Shown: piece by piece, positions 6,238 to 14,522 of the stretch
Numbering within the stretch: the first letter of the stretch is position 1
Layout: each line of letters starts with the position of its first letter
Assembly: GCA_945965245.1 (NCBI GenBank)
Contig: CAMFNC010000062.1
Coordinates: forward strand, 1 to 15,679
DNA length: 15,679 bases
Source of the DNA: an uncultured Porphyromonas sp.
GTDB taxonomy: Bacteria > Bacteroidota > Bacteroidia > Bacteroidales > Porphyromonadaceae
Direction: 5' to 3'
Made by a program: the position numbers and the translations under genes
Notes under the pieces: generated by a model
Databases searched by the model: none
What the model was told of the DNA's origin: nothing
Seen by the model: the letters and a program-made list of their open reading frames with translations, nothing else

Positions 6238-9200
6238 ATGGGATTTAATGAATTCATGTCGAAGATTTTCGGCAATAAATCACAACGCGACCTCAAGGAA
6301 ATTTCGCCGTATGTGGATAAAATCAAAAAGGTTTACCCCGAAATAGAGAAACTTTCGGATAACGAACTCCGCGAACACACGCAGGGATTGCGCCGTCGTG
6401 TACAGGAGCATGTGGCCCCCGAACGCCATGAAGTAGACGAGCTGAAGAAAGCCATCGAAGGGATGGAATACGAGCAGCGCGAAGAGAGCTGGGCAAAAGT
6501 GGATAAGATAGAAAAAGACATTCTGGATAAGATGGAAGTGGTGCTGGACGAAATTCTGCCCGAAGCCTTTGCCATTATCAAGGAAACAGCACGTCGTTTC
6601 AAAGAGCATGAAGAAATTTCAGTGAATGCTACAGAATTGGACCGTGAGCTTTCGCTTAATCATGACTTTGTGCGTATCGAGGGTGACCAAGCCATCTACC
6701 GCAATCGCTGGGAAGCAGGTGGCAATGAGACTGTCTGGGATATGGTGCACTACGATGTTCAGCTCATTGGAGGTACGGTTTTGCACAAGGGTAAGATAGC
6801 CGAAATGGCCACGGGTGAAGGTAAAACATTGGTGGCCACGCTGCCGGTATTTCTGAATGCGCTTACCGGCAACGGGGTGCATGTGGTTACGGTAAATGAC
6901 TATCTCTCCAAGCGTGACTCGGAATGGATGGGACCGCTGTATATGTTCCATGGTCTGACGGTGGATTGTATCGATAAGCACCAACCCAATAGCGAAGGTA
7001 GGCGCAAGGCTTATCAGGCAGATATTACTTTCGGTACCAACAACGAATTCGGTTTTGACTACCTGCGCGACAATATGGCCGGCAGTCCTTCGGATTTGGT
7101 TCAGCGCAAACACAACTATGCCATTGTGGACGAGGTGGACTCTGTGTTGATAGACGATGCTCGTACACCGTTGATTATTTCCGGTCCCGTGCCCAAAGGC
7201 GAAGACCAGATGTTCGAAGAGTTTCTGCCCAATGTGGAAAAGGTGGTCAATGCTCAGCGTAAACTCTGCGCTCAGATGTTGATTGATGCCAAAATGCTGA
7301 TGGCAAGTGAGCAGAAAGAAGAACAGGAAAAGGGGTGCAAGTTGCTCTTCCAATCTTATAAGGGGTTGCCCAAAAATAAGCAACTGATTAAGTATTTGAG
7401 TGAGCCGGGTGTGAAAACCTCCATGCTCAAGACCGAAGAATATTATATGCAGGACAATATGCGCCAGATGCACTTGGCCACAGATGACCTGTATTTTGTG
7501 ATAGACGAGAAGCACAACAGCATCGAACTGACCGATAAGGGAATAGACTTGCTGACTGCCGGAACGGACGACAGCAAATTTTTCGTATTGCCGGATATAG
7601 CTGCCCAGCTATCCGAGTTGGACAATGAAAATTTGGATATAGAAGCTAAGGCCGATAGAAAGGAAGAGTTGATGACAAACTACTCCATCAAGAGCGAACG
7701 TGTGCATACGGTGAACCAATTGCTCAAGGCTTATACGCTTTTTGAAAAAGACGACCAATATGTGGTCATGGACAATAAGGTGCTGATTGTGGATGAGCAG
7801 ACCGGTCGTATCATGGATGGTCGCCGCTATTCCGATGGTTTACATCAGGCTATCGAAGCCAAAGAACGTGTTAAGGTGGAGGCTGCCACGCAGACTTTTG
7901 CCACCATTACGCTGCAAAACTACTTCCGTATGTATCACAAGCTATCCGGTATGACTGGTACTGCCGAAACGGAAGCAGGCGAGTTTTGGGATATCTATAA
8001 GCTGGATGTAGTGGTAATCCCCACGAATAAGCCTATTGCTCGCAACGATATGAACGACCGCATCTACAAGACGGAACGTGAAAAATATGCTGCTGTAATA
8101 GAAGAAACAGTTTCATTGGTAGAGCAAGGTCGTCCTGTATTGGTAGGCACCACTTCGGTGGAAATTTCGGAATTGCTGAGCCGTATGTTGCAATTGCGCA
8201 AAATCCCTCACAATGTATTGAATGCCAAGTTGCACCAGAAGGAAGCCGATATCGTGGCTTTGGCCGGTCAGTCCGGTACAGTGACCATTGCAACCAATAT
8301 GGCAGGTCGTGGTACGGACATCAAGCTGTCGCAGGCGGTTAAAGATGCAGGCGGTTTGGCTATTATCGGTACGGAGCGGCACGAAAGCCGCCGTGTGGAC
8401 CGTCAGCTGCGTGGTCGTTCCGGTCGTCAGGGTGACCCCGGTTCTTCTGTCTTTTTCATCTCTTTGGAAGACCACCTGATGCGTCTGTTTGCTTCGGATC
8501 GTTTGGCATCCATGATGGATAAATTAGGCTTCAAGGAGGGCGAAATGCTGGAGCATAGTATGCTGAGCAAGTCGGTGGAGCGAGCACAGAAGAAGGTGGA
8601 AGAAAACAACTTTGGCATCCGTAAGCGTTTGCTGGAATACGATGATGTGATGAATGCCCAGCGTGAAGTGATTTATACGCGCAGACGCCATGCCCTGATG
8701 GGTGAACGTATCAGTTTGGACGTGATGAGCACCATCTACGATACCGGTCATGCCATTATCGAGGTAGCTCGTAATGGAGGCGGCTTCGAAGAGTTTCGTG
8801 AAAACCTGATGCGCGTCCTTGTGATTGACTCACCGTTTGATGAGAATAGATTTAATTCCACAAAAATAGATACGCTGGCAGATGAATTGTATGCCAATGC
8901 CTATCAGGTTTACAAGCGGAAGATGGATAATATCCGTGAAGTGGCTTATCCGATTTTGCATAAGGTATTTATCGAGCAGGGGGCTGTATTTGAGCGTATT
9001 TTGGTGCCGCTGACCGATGGACGTCGTACCTATAATATCAGTTGTGATTTGAAAGAAGCGGATGCCACTGAAGGTCGCAGCCTGATGAAAGAATTTGAAA
9101 AAGCTATTGTGCTCCATCAGATTGATGAGGCATGGAAAGAACATTTGCGCGAAATGGACGAACTGCGCAATTCAGTTCAGAATGCCTCTTACGAAAATAA

Positions 9201-9567
9201 AGACCCGCTGTTGATTTATAAACTGGAATCGTTCGAACTATTCAAGAACATGGTTTATAACATGAACCGCAAGACGGTGAGCATTCTGATGCGTGTTAAG
9301 TTGCCGGTGCCGGAATCTTCACAAGAAAAGGAACGCCCCATCGAGGTGCGTCGAGAAATGCCTCAGAGTCATTCTAATATGAATAAATACAAGGCCTCTA
9401 AGTCCGATATTTATTCTGATAATCCTGAACAACGTGCTGCCGCTTCGGCTCCCCAAACTCCGGTACACAACGAACCGGTTCGTGCCGAAAAACGAGTGGG
9501 AAGAAATGACCCTTGTCCTTGTGGTAGCGGCAAGAAGTTCAAGAATTGCCATGGCAAAGGATTGTGA
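6238..9567 (+). CDS. secA: Preprotein translocase ATPase SecA
   Basis: SecA is the motor ATPase that drives unfolded preproteins through SecYEG at the inner membrane. The 1109-residue product has all the expected parts: Walker A ATGEGKT (191-197), Walker B DEVD (298-301), the preprotein-binding region, MTGTAETEAGEFW opening the second motor domain, motif VI RGRSGRQGD (725-733), the helical scaffold and wing, and a C-terminal zinc tail with Cys1093, Cys1095, Cys1104 and His1105 (CPCGSGKKFKNCHG). The protein is about 200 residues longer than E. coli SecA (901). The extra length is in charged helical inserts at about 57-105 and 122-168, before the HYDVQLIGG motif, and another in the 320-420 region. 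Such long forms are typical of Bacteroidetes. The ATG at 6238 fits the conserved N-terminus. It lies 45 bases after the phosphatase-fold gene, probably co-transcribed with it, and is followed at once by a terminator. The identification is secure. Confidence 0.98.
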   Translation: MGFNEFMSKIFGNKSQRDLKEISPYVDKIKKVYPEIEKLSDNELREHTQGLRRRVQEHVAPERHEVDELKKAIEGMEYEQREESWAKVDKIEKDILDKMEVVLDEILPEAFAIIKETARRFKEHEEISVNATELDRELSLNHDFVRIEGDQAIYRNRWEAGGNETVWDMVHYDVQLIGGTVLHKGKIAEMATGEGKTLVATLPVFLNALTGNGVHVVTVNDYLSKRDSEWMGPLYMFHGLTVDCIDKHQPNSEGRRKAYQADITFGTNNEFGFDYLRDNMAGSPSDLVQRKHNYAIVDEVDSVLIDDARTPLIISGPVPKGEDQMFEEFLPNVEKVVNAQRKLCAQMLIDAKMLMASEQKEEQEKGCKLLFQSYKGLPKNKQLIKYLSEPGVKTSMLKTEEYYMQDNMRQMHLATDDLYFVIDEKHNSIELTDKGIDLLTAGTDDSKFFVLPDIAAQLSELDNENLDIEAKADRKEELMTNYSIKSERVHTVNQLLKAYTLFEKDDQYVVMDNKVLIVDEQTGRIMDGRRYSDGLHQAIEAKERVKVEAATQTFATITLQNYFRMYHKLSGMTGTAETEAGEFWDIYKLDVVVIPTNKPIARNDMNDRIYKTEREKYAAVIEETVSLVEQGRPVLVGTTSVEISELLSRMLQLRKIPHNVLNAKLHQKEADIVALAGQSGTVTIATNMAGRGTDIKLSQAVKDAGGLAIIGTERHESRRVDRQLRGRSGRQGDPGSSVFFISLEDHLMRLFASDRLASMMDKLGFKEGEMLEHSMLSKSVERAQKKVEENNFGIRKRLLEYDDVMNAQREVIYTRRRHALMGERISLDVMSTIYDTGHAIIEVARNGGGFEEFRENLMRVLVIDSPFDENRFNSTKIDTLADELYANAYQVYKRKMDNIREVAYPILHKVFIEQGAVFERILVPLTDGRRTYNISCDLKEADATEGRSLMKEFEKAIVLHQIDEAWKEHLREMDELRNSVQNASYENKDPLLIYKLESFELFKNMVYNMNRKTVSILMRVKLPVPESSQEKERPIEVRREMPQSHSNMNKYKASKSDIYSDNPEQRAAASAPQTPVHNEPVRAEKRVGRNDPCPCGSGKKFKNCHGKGL

Positions 9568-9574
9568 ACCTAAT

Positions 9575-9614
9575 AGAGGCTGCGTCGAAACATCTGTTTC
9601 GGCTCAGCTTTTTT
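9575..9614 (+). terminator. Terminator hairpin between secA and yicC
   Basis: The stem combines AGGCTG (9577-9582) with CAGCTT (9605-9610; one G:T wobble) and CGAAAC (9586-9591) with GTTTCG (9596-9601), with a 3x3 internal loop and an ATCT tetraloop. It runs into six consecutive T (9609-9614). It starts 8 bases after the secA stop and ends only 16 bases before the yicC ATG. The framework AGAGGCTG-N4-GAAAC-N4-GTTTC-N4-CAG is the same as in the hairpin at 14458-14495. Confidence 0.75.
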
Positions 9615-9630
9615 ACTTTTATATCGTATT

Positions 9631-10524
9631 ATGATTTATTCGATGACCGGTTTCGGAAAGGCTGTAGTCGAGTACGAAAACAAGAAGATAACTGCTATCC
9701 TGCGAACGCTCAATAGCAAGCAGGCTGATATCCAAATGCGCATACCCACCGCTTACAAGGAAAAGGAAGTAGAAATGCGCAATATGCTGACAACCGGACT
9801 GCAACGCGGGAAAATAGATTTTTCGCTGGTGGTAGAAGGTGAAGACGCAGATGCTATCAGTCCTGTGGCATTGCGTCCCGATGTTATCAAAGAATATGTG
9901 CGTCAGATAAAGGCTGCGAGTATAGAAGCCGGTATTCCCGAACCCACAAATTGGTTTGAAGTACTGTTGCGTTTGCCCGGTTGTACCCAAACTACCGCCT
10001 CAGGCGATGATATTTCTTCGGAATTAGAAGGGGGCGAGTGGGAGGCTGCACGGTCTGCCATAGCGTTGTGCATCGAAAATCTGAATGATTTCCGCTGCCA
10101 AGAAGGTGTGATGCTGGGTAATGTGCTTATGGAAAAGATTAAAAATATCAGCACGTTATTGGCAGAAGTGGATGAGCCTGAAGGAGCACGTGTGGCACAA
10201 ATTCGCGCTCGTATCGAAGATGGACTCAGCAAATTGGCGGAAGGTTTCGATACCAATAGATTGGAGCAGGAAATGATTTACTACATCGAAAAACTTGACA
10301 TCAACGAAGAAAAATCGCGTCTGAAAAATCATTTGGATTACTTTACCGATACCCTGGCCACAGAACCGGGCCAGGGCAAGAAGTTGGGCTTCATCGCCCA
10401 GGAAATGGGCCGTGAAATCAATACTTTGGGTTCCAAAAGCAATCAGGCTGAGATGCAGCAAATAGTGGTGCGTATGAAAGACGAACTCGAACAAATTAAA
10501 GAGCAGGTACTGAACGTGCTCTGA
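9631..10524 (+). CDS. yicC: YicC/YloC family endoribonuclease
   Basis: The 297-residue product (family usual about 290) begins with the diagnostic MIYSMTGFGKA. It ends with the conserved C-terminal domain (DUF1732), visible as LDINEEKSRLKNHL (222-235) and KLGFIAQEMGREINT (251-265). The middle carries the family-like RCQEGVMLGNVL (155-166). YicC-family proteins are cytoplasmic endoribonucleases; the E. coli member has been linked to RNA turnover, including degradation of a small RNA. The position where many homologues read SVNHRFLD reads TLNSKQAD here (26-33), a divergent but full-length version. In many bacteria yicC is followed by gmk (guanylate kinase). Here the next gene, 28 bases on, is a guanidino-modifying enzyme. 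Its promoter is not obvious because only 16 bases separate it from the preceding terminator. The family is certain; the exact RNA targets here are unknown. Confidence 0.95.
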   Translation: MIYSMTGFGKAVVEYENKKITAILRTLNSKQADIQMRIPTAYKEKEVEMRNMLTTGLQRGKIDFSLVVEGEDADAISPVALRPDVIKEYVRQIKAASIEAGIPEPTNWFEVLLRLPGCTQTTASGDDISSELEGGEWEAARSAIALCIENLNDFRCQEGVMLGNVLMEKIKNISTLLAEVDEPEGARVAQIRARIEDGLSKLAEGFDTNRLEQEMIYYIEKLDINEEKSRLKNHLDYFTDTLATEPGQGKKLGFIAQEMGREINTLGSKSNQAEMQQIVVRMKDELEQIKEQVLNVL

Positions 10525-10552
10525 AGCCATAAACATACTAACAATAATCCCC

Positions 10553-11473
10553 ATGAAGACTTATACCCCTCATGTAACCAACGAAACCAATCGACTGAAA
10601 TGTGTGGTGCTGGGTTTGCCCGATAGCATCGGAGCCGTGCCAACCACCCAAGAGACCTACGATGCCAAAAGTTATGAGGCTGTGGTTAATGGCACATTCC
10701 CCAAACAAGAAGCTATCATTCGTGAAATGAACGCCCTTTTGGATGTATTGAAAAAATATGAAGTGGAAGTGCTGCGTCCCAATCCTTTGAATGATTACAA
10801 TCAGGTTTTTGCTCGTGATGTTTCATTTACGATAGATGATATGCTGTTCGTTTCCAACCTGATTTCGGATCGGGAATTGGAAACAGGTGCTTTCGGCACC
10901 ATCTTCGATTCTGTGGGCAGTCATTTAGAGCGCTTGCCTGAAAAAGTGCATGCCGAAGGCGGAGATGTATTGCTTTATGACGATACACTTTTTATTGGCA
11001 CATATCTGCGTTCGGATTATTCATCCTTCAAGACTGCACGCACCAATTCTTATGCTATTGATTATTTCCGGGAGCGTTTCCCACACAAGACTATTGTGCC
11101 ACTGGAGCTGCGCAAGCACGACACAGACCCTCGTAAGTCGGTTTTGCACTTGGATTGTGCTTTTCAGCCTGTGTCTAACGGGCGTGCATTGATTTATCGT
11201 GAAGGTTTCTTGAATGCGAGCGATTTGGCTCTTCTGGATGAAATTTTCGGTCGGGATAATCTATTTGCCGTAACGCCGGAAGAGGCTTACTTCATGAATA
11301 CAAATGTATTCTCCCTATCGCCGGATACGATTATTACAGAAGAGCGATTTACCCGTTTGAATGAACATCTGCGCATGCAATGGGGCATGACGGTGGAAAC
11401 GGTTCCTTATTTCGAAATCTCTAAAATGGGTGGTTTGCTGCGTTGCTCCACTATGCCACTGATTCGTGAATAA
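10553..11473 (+). CDS. Guanidino-group-modifying enzyme (arginine deiminase/DDAH-like), substrate unknown
   Basis: This is a 306-residue single-domain protein of the arginine deiminase/dimethylarginine dimethylaminohydrolase/amidinotransferase fold. All superfamily active-site residues are visible in order: Asp89 in FARDVSF, Glu135-Gly-Gly-Asp138 in HAEGGDVLL, His199 in LHLDCAF, and the nucleophile Cys298 in GGLLRCSTMPLIRE at the C-terminus. The Cys segment resembles the RCMSMPL end of arginine deiminases. However, the protein is about 100 residues shorter than typical arginine deiminase and lacks room for its extra helical domain, so size favours a DDAH-like or single-domain hydrolase. Members hydrolyse or transfer guanidino groups of arginine, methylarginines, citrulline-like compounds or agmatine; the substrate cannot be read from the sequence. 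No signal peptide is seen, so it is probably cytoplasmic and distinct from the secreted Porphyromonas peptidylarginine deiminase. It sits 28 bases after yicC and 12 before radA, so it is probably in the same operon. No arcB- or arcC-like gene is nearby. Confidence 0.85.
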   Translation: MKTYTPHVTNETNRLKCVVLGLPDSIGAVPTTQETYDAKSYEAVVNGTFPKQEAIIREMNALLDVLKKYEVEVLRPNPLNDYNQVFARDVSFTIDDMLFVSNLISDRELETGAFGTIFDSVGSHLERLPEKVHAEGGDVLLYDDTLFIGTYLRSDYSSFKTARTNSYAIDYFRERFPHKTIVPLELRKHDTDPRKSVLHLDCAFQPVSNGRALIYREGFLNASDLALLDEIFGRDNLFAVTPEEAYFMNTNVFSLSPDTIITEERFTRLNEHLRMQWGMTVETVPYFEISKMGGLLRCSTMPLIRE

Positions 11474-11485
11474 TATCCGAATGCG

Positions 11486-12877
11486 ATGAAACAGAAAACG
11501 CTCTTCGTATGCTCGGAGTGCGGTGCACAGTACCCTAAATGGCTGGGGCAATGCACCGCTTGCAAGCAGTGGAATACCATTGCAGAAGAGATGGTTTTCG
11601 TGGAAAATGGCAAAAAATCTGGTGTGGCATTGGATGGTGTGCTGACCTCGAAAGCCGAAAAACCGATACTCTTGCAGGAGATAACATCCGATGAGGAAGT
11701 ACGTATTGATTTGCAAGATTCGGAATTTAACCGAGTGTTGGGAGGAGGACTTGTCAATGGTTCTTTTCTTTTGCTGGGGGGGGAACCGGGTATTGGCAAG
11801 AGTACCCTTATTCTGCAAACGGTATTGAAGTTGCCACGCCTGACCACGCTGTATGTGTCAGGCGAAGAAAGCCGGGCACAGCTGAAAATGCGTGCCGACC
11901 GTATTGGTACAGTACAATCGGCCTGCCATATCTATTGCGAAACTTCATTGGAAAAGATTATAGCCACTGCGCATGAGTTAAATCCCGACTTGCTGGTTAT
12001 AGACTCCATTCAAACCATTTATACAGAGCGTTCGGAAAGTTCGGCAGGCAGTGTATCGCAAATACGTGAATGTGCCAATTTGCTTTTACAGTTTGCCAAA
12101 AGTCACAATGTGCCGGTTATTTTAATTGGTCACATCAACAAGGAAGGTACGATAGCCGGCCCCAAGGTTCTGGAGCATACGGTGGATGTGGTTTTGCAGT
12201 TCGATGGCGATAAGCATTATCTCTATCGTATTCTGCGAGCACAGAAGAACCGATTTGGCAGTACGGCAGAGTTGGGCATTTATGAAATGCAGGCTTCGGG
12301 TTTGCGCATTGTGGAAAACCCATCGGAGCATCTTATCAATCGTAAGCGAGATGAGTTGAGTGGCACTGCCATCGCTGCGGCCATGGAGGGTGTGCGTCCT
12401 TTCCTCATTGAGGTACAGGCATTGGTAAGTTCTGCTGTATACAATAATCCGCAGCGTTCCGCCACAGGCTACGATTTGCGGCGTATGAATATGTTGCTTG
12501 CCGTATTGGAAAAACGTGCTGGATTTAAGTTGATACAAAAGGATGTATTCCTGAATATTGCCGGTGGCGTGCGCATCAATGACCCGGCTTCGGATTTGGC
12601 TGTAATTTCTTCTGTTTTGTCTTCCAATCTGGATATTGCCATTCCTCCGCAGCTCTGCATGGCCGGAGAGGTGGGATTGAGTGGCGAGGTGCGTCCTGTT
12701 AGTCGAATAGAACAACGCATCATGGAGGCGCATCGAGTGGGTTTCACTTCCATTGTCATTCCAGAGGCGAATTTCAAATCGTCCGCTGCTACCCGATACC
12801 CCATCCGTATCATTCCGGTCGGTCGTGTGGAGGAGGCTTTTCGCATACTTTTTATCCCATCCAATTCTTCAAACTAA
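11486..12877 (+). CDS. radA: DNA repair protein RadA (Sms)
   Basis: RadA is a RecA-related DnaB-type helicase that helps process recombination intermediates and branch migration. The 463-residue product (family about 450-460) has all domains: an N-terminal zinc finger with Cys9, Cys12, Cys23 and Cys26 (CSEC...CTAC); a Walker A GEPGIGKST with Lys105; a Walker B LLVIDSIQ with Asp173; the RadA-specific KNRFG motif (254-258); and a C-terminal Lon-protease-like domain (about 285-455) with GGVRINDPASDLA and GEVGLSGEVRPV. All look intact. It starts 12 bases after the preceding gene and its TAA (12875-12877) directly abuts the next ATG (12878), so translation of the two is probably coupled. Secure. 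Confidence 0.97.
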   Translation: MKQKTLFVCSECGAQYPKWLGQCTACKQWNTIAEEMVFVENGKKSGVALDGVLTSKAEKPILLQEITSDEEVRIDLQDSEFNRVLGGGLVNGSFLLLGGEPGIGKSTLILQTVLKLPRLTTLYVSGEESRAQLKMRADRIGTVQSACHIYCETSLEKIIATAHELNPDLLVIDSIQTIYTERSESSAGSVSQIRECANLLLQFAKSHNVPVILIGHINKEGTIAGPKVLEHTVDVVLQFDGDKHYLYRILRAQKNRFGSTAELGIYEMQASGLRIVENPSEHLINRKRDELSGTAIAAAMEGVRPFLIEVQALVSSAVYNNPQRSATGYDLRRMNMLLAVLEKRAGFKLIQKDVFLNIAGGVRINDPASDLAVISSVLSSNLDIAIPPQLCMAGEVGLSGEVRPVSRIEQRIMEAHRVGFTSIVIPEANFKSSAATRYPIRIIPVGRVEEAFRILFIPSNSSN

Positions 12878-14428
12878 ATGCACACTATCCGTCTGCGTGT
12901 TACCCCCAAGCAAGCTGCCGATGAGGTAACACTCAAAGCTATATCCGCTCGTCAAATTGGTCTTTCGGCTGCTCAGATAGACCGTGTGGTTATTCGCAAG
13001 AAAGCCATAGATGCCCGCCAGAAAGAAATTTTTATGGAGCTGACAGTGGAAGCGTATGAAGAGGGAGAAAGCTGCACTCCGGATGATTTCTCCGATTTTG
13101 TTTATCCCGATGTATCTCATGCCTCCTCCGTGGTGGTAGTGGGTGCAGGGCCTGCCGGACTTTTTGCAGCCCTCCGATTGATAGAACTTGGGCGTAAACC
13201 CATAGTATTGGAGCGTGGTGCCGATGTGCTTAGCCGGCGCAAAGACATCGCTCAAATAGAGAAGAGCGGCATTATCATACCCGAAAGCAATTATGGCTTT
13301 GGCGAGGGTGGTGCAGGGGCATTTTCGGACGGAAAACTATATACGCGCAGTACCAAGCGAGGCGATGTGCGACGTGTATTACGTACTTTCTGTCGCCACG
13401 GCGCATCGGATAGCATTCTGATGGATGCCCATCCGCATATAGGCACCGATCGCCTGCCCATAGTTATCAAAGCCATGCGCCGGCAAATCATAGCCAGTGG
13501 CGGTGAGGTTCATTTTCATACCCGGATGTCGCATTTGATAATGAGTAGAGGGAAAGTGTGTGGTGCAATATCGGCAGATGGTAAAGAATTTATTGGACCG
13601 GTAATTTTGGCCACGGGGCATTCTGCACGGGACGTCTATCGTTATCTGCATAGCGAGCAGATTGCTTTGGAGAGTAAAGGCATTGCCATGGGAGTGCGTC
13701 TGGAGCATCCACAAATGCTTATCGACCGGATACGTTACCATAATTCCATCGGCCGCGGAGCTTATCTGCCGGCAGCAGAATATACTTATGTGACACAGGT
13801 AGAGGGCAGAGGTGTATATAGCTTCTGCATGTGTCCGGGTGGTTTTGTGGTGCCGGCATCCACCGGTTGGGGCGAGATGGTGGTCAATGGAATGAGTCCT
13901 GCCAATCGCGGTTCGCAGTGGGCAAATAGCGGCATGGTGGTAGAAATTCATCCCGAAGACGTGATTCCGCATCCCGATTCGCCCATGCAGTTTTTGGAAT
14001 GGGTGGAGCAGGTGGAGCGTGACAGTTATCAAGCGGCTGATAAATCACTTCGTGCACCTGCACAGCGGATGACCGACTTTTTGCGAAACAAATGTTCTGC
14101 AGATTTCCCCTCTACCTCATATCGTTTGGGACTTACTCCAAGTAATTTGAATGAATGGATGCCTCGGTGCATTACCTCACGGCTGGTGCAAGCATTCAAG
14201 CAGTTCGACCAAAAAACACGAGGTTTCCTAACCTCCGAGGCTTTGATGTTGGCAGTAGAAAGTCGTACCTCCTCTCCGGTGCGTATTCCACGCCGTTCGG
14301 AAGATTGCCGCCATATTCAGATAGAGGGATTGTTCCCTGCCGGAGAAGGCGCCGGCTATGCAGGTGGCATCGTATCCGCCGCATTGGATGGCATTCGCTG
14401 CGCCGAATTTGCTTGTACCGGAGCTTGA
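12878..14428 (+). CDS. FAD-dependent dehydrogenase-like protein of the COG2509 type, function unknown
   Basis: This is a 516-residue cytoplasmic flavoprotein. Residues 1-80 form a small N-terminal domain (TIRLRVTPKQAADE through DRVVIRKKAIDARQKE) characteristic of this family. Next comes a dinucleotide-binding Rossmann segment with VVVVGAGPAGLFAA (Gly89, Gly91, Gly94) and an acidic LERGAD at the end of the second strand. NYGFGEGGAGAFSDGKL follows at about 139-155. Near the end a second FAD motif, LFPAGEGAGYAGGI (485-498), completes the site. Most relatives are annotated only as NAD(P)/FAD-dependent oxidoreductase or 'uncharacterised FAD-dependent dehydrogenase'; the substrate is unknown. There is no gap to radA (stop and start touch), which suggests translational coupling, although a shared function with radA does not follow. 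It is the last gene of the run and ends 29 bases before a perfect hairpin. FAD binding is confident; the reaction is not. Confidence 0.9.
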   Translation: MHTIRLRVTPKQAADEVTLKAISARQIGLSAAQIDRVVIRKKAIDARQKEIFMELTVEAYEEGESCTPDDFSDFVYPDVSHASSVVVVGAGPAGLFAALRLIELGRKPIVLERGADVLSRRKDIAQIEKSGIIIPESNYGFGEGGAGAFSDGKLYTRSTKRGDVRRVLRTFCRHGASDSILMDAHPHIGTDRLPIVIKAMRRQIIASGGEVHFHTRMSHLIMSRGKVCGAISADGKEFIGPVILATGHSARDVYRYLHSEQIALESKGIAMGVRLEHPQMLIDRIRYHNSIGRGAYLPAAEYTYVTQVEGRGVYSFCMCPGGFVVPASTGWGEMVVNGMSPANRGSQWANSGMVVEIHPEDVIPHPDSPMQFLEWVEQVERDSYQAADKSLRAPAQRMTDFLRNKCSADFPSTSYRLGLTPSNLNEWMPRCITSRLVQAFKQFDQKTRGFLTSEALMLAVESRTSSPVRIPRRSEDCRHIQIEGLFPAGEGAGYAGGIVSAALDGIRCAEFACTGA

Positions 14429-14457
14429 CATATCGCTTTATCCTCCCCCAAATAATC

Positions 14458-14502
14458 AGAGGCTGTTTTGAAACGGAAGTTTCAAAACAGCCTCTTGATT
14501 TT
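14458..14502. terminator. Bidirectional terminator hairpin between convergent genes
   Basis: A 17-bp perfect stem (14458-14474 with 14479-14495) has a GGAA loop. The rightward tail is TGATTTT (14496-14502); the leftward tail is TGATTATTT. It lies between the stops of the FAD protein (14428) and the leftward barrel gene (14523), so it probably terminates both transcripts. Neither T-tract is long. The framework AGAGGCTG-N4-GAAAC-N4-GTTTC-N4-CAG matches the secA hairpin at 9575-9614. Confidence 0.75.
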
Positions 14503-14522
14503 ATGGGAAAAGGGATTATGTG

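Noticed and set aside
6619..7515. 298-codon reverse-strand open frame inside secA
   Set aside because: His/Gln-rich mirror of the conserved secA sequence with no domain; it arises from secA codon bias.
11759..11800. Run of G (11776-11783) in radA as a frameshift or phase-variation site
   Set aside because: The frame is intact across it, the Walker A motif is encoded directly over it, and an 8-base run in a repair gene is weak evidence for phase variation.
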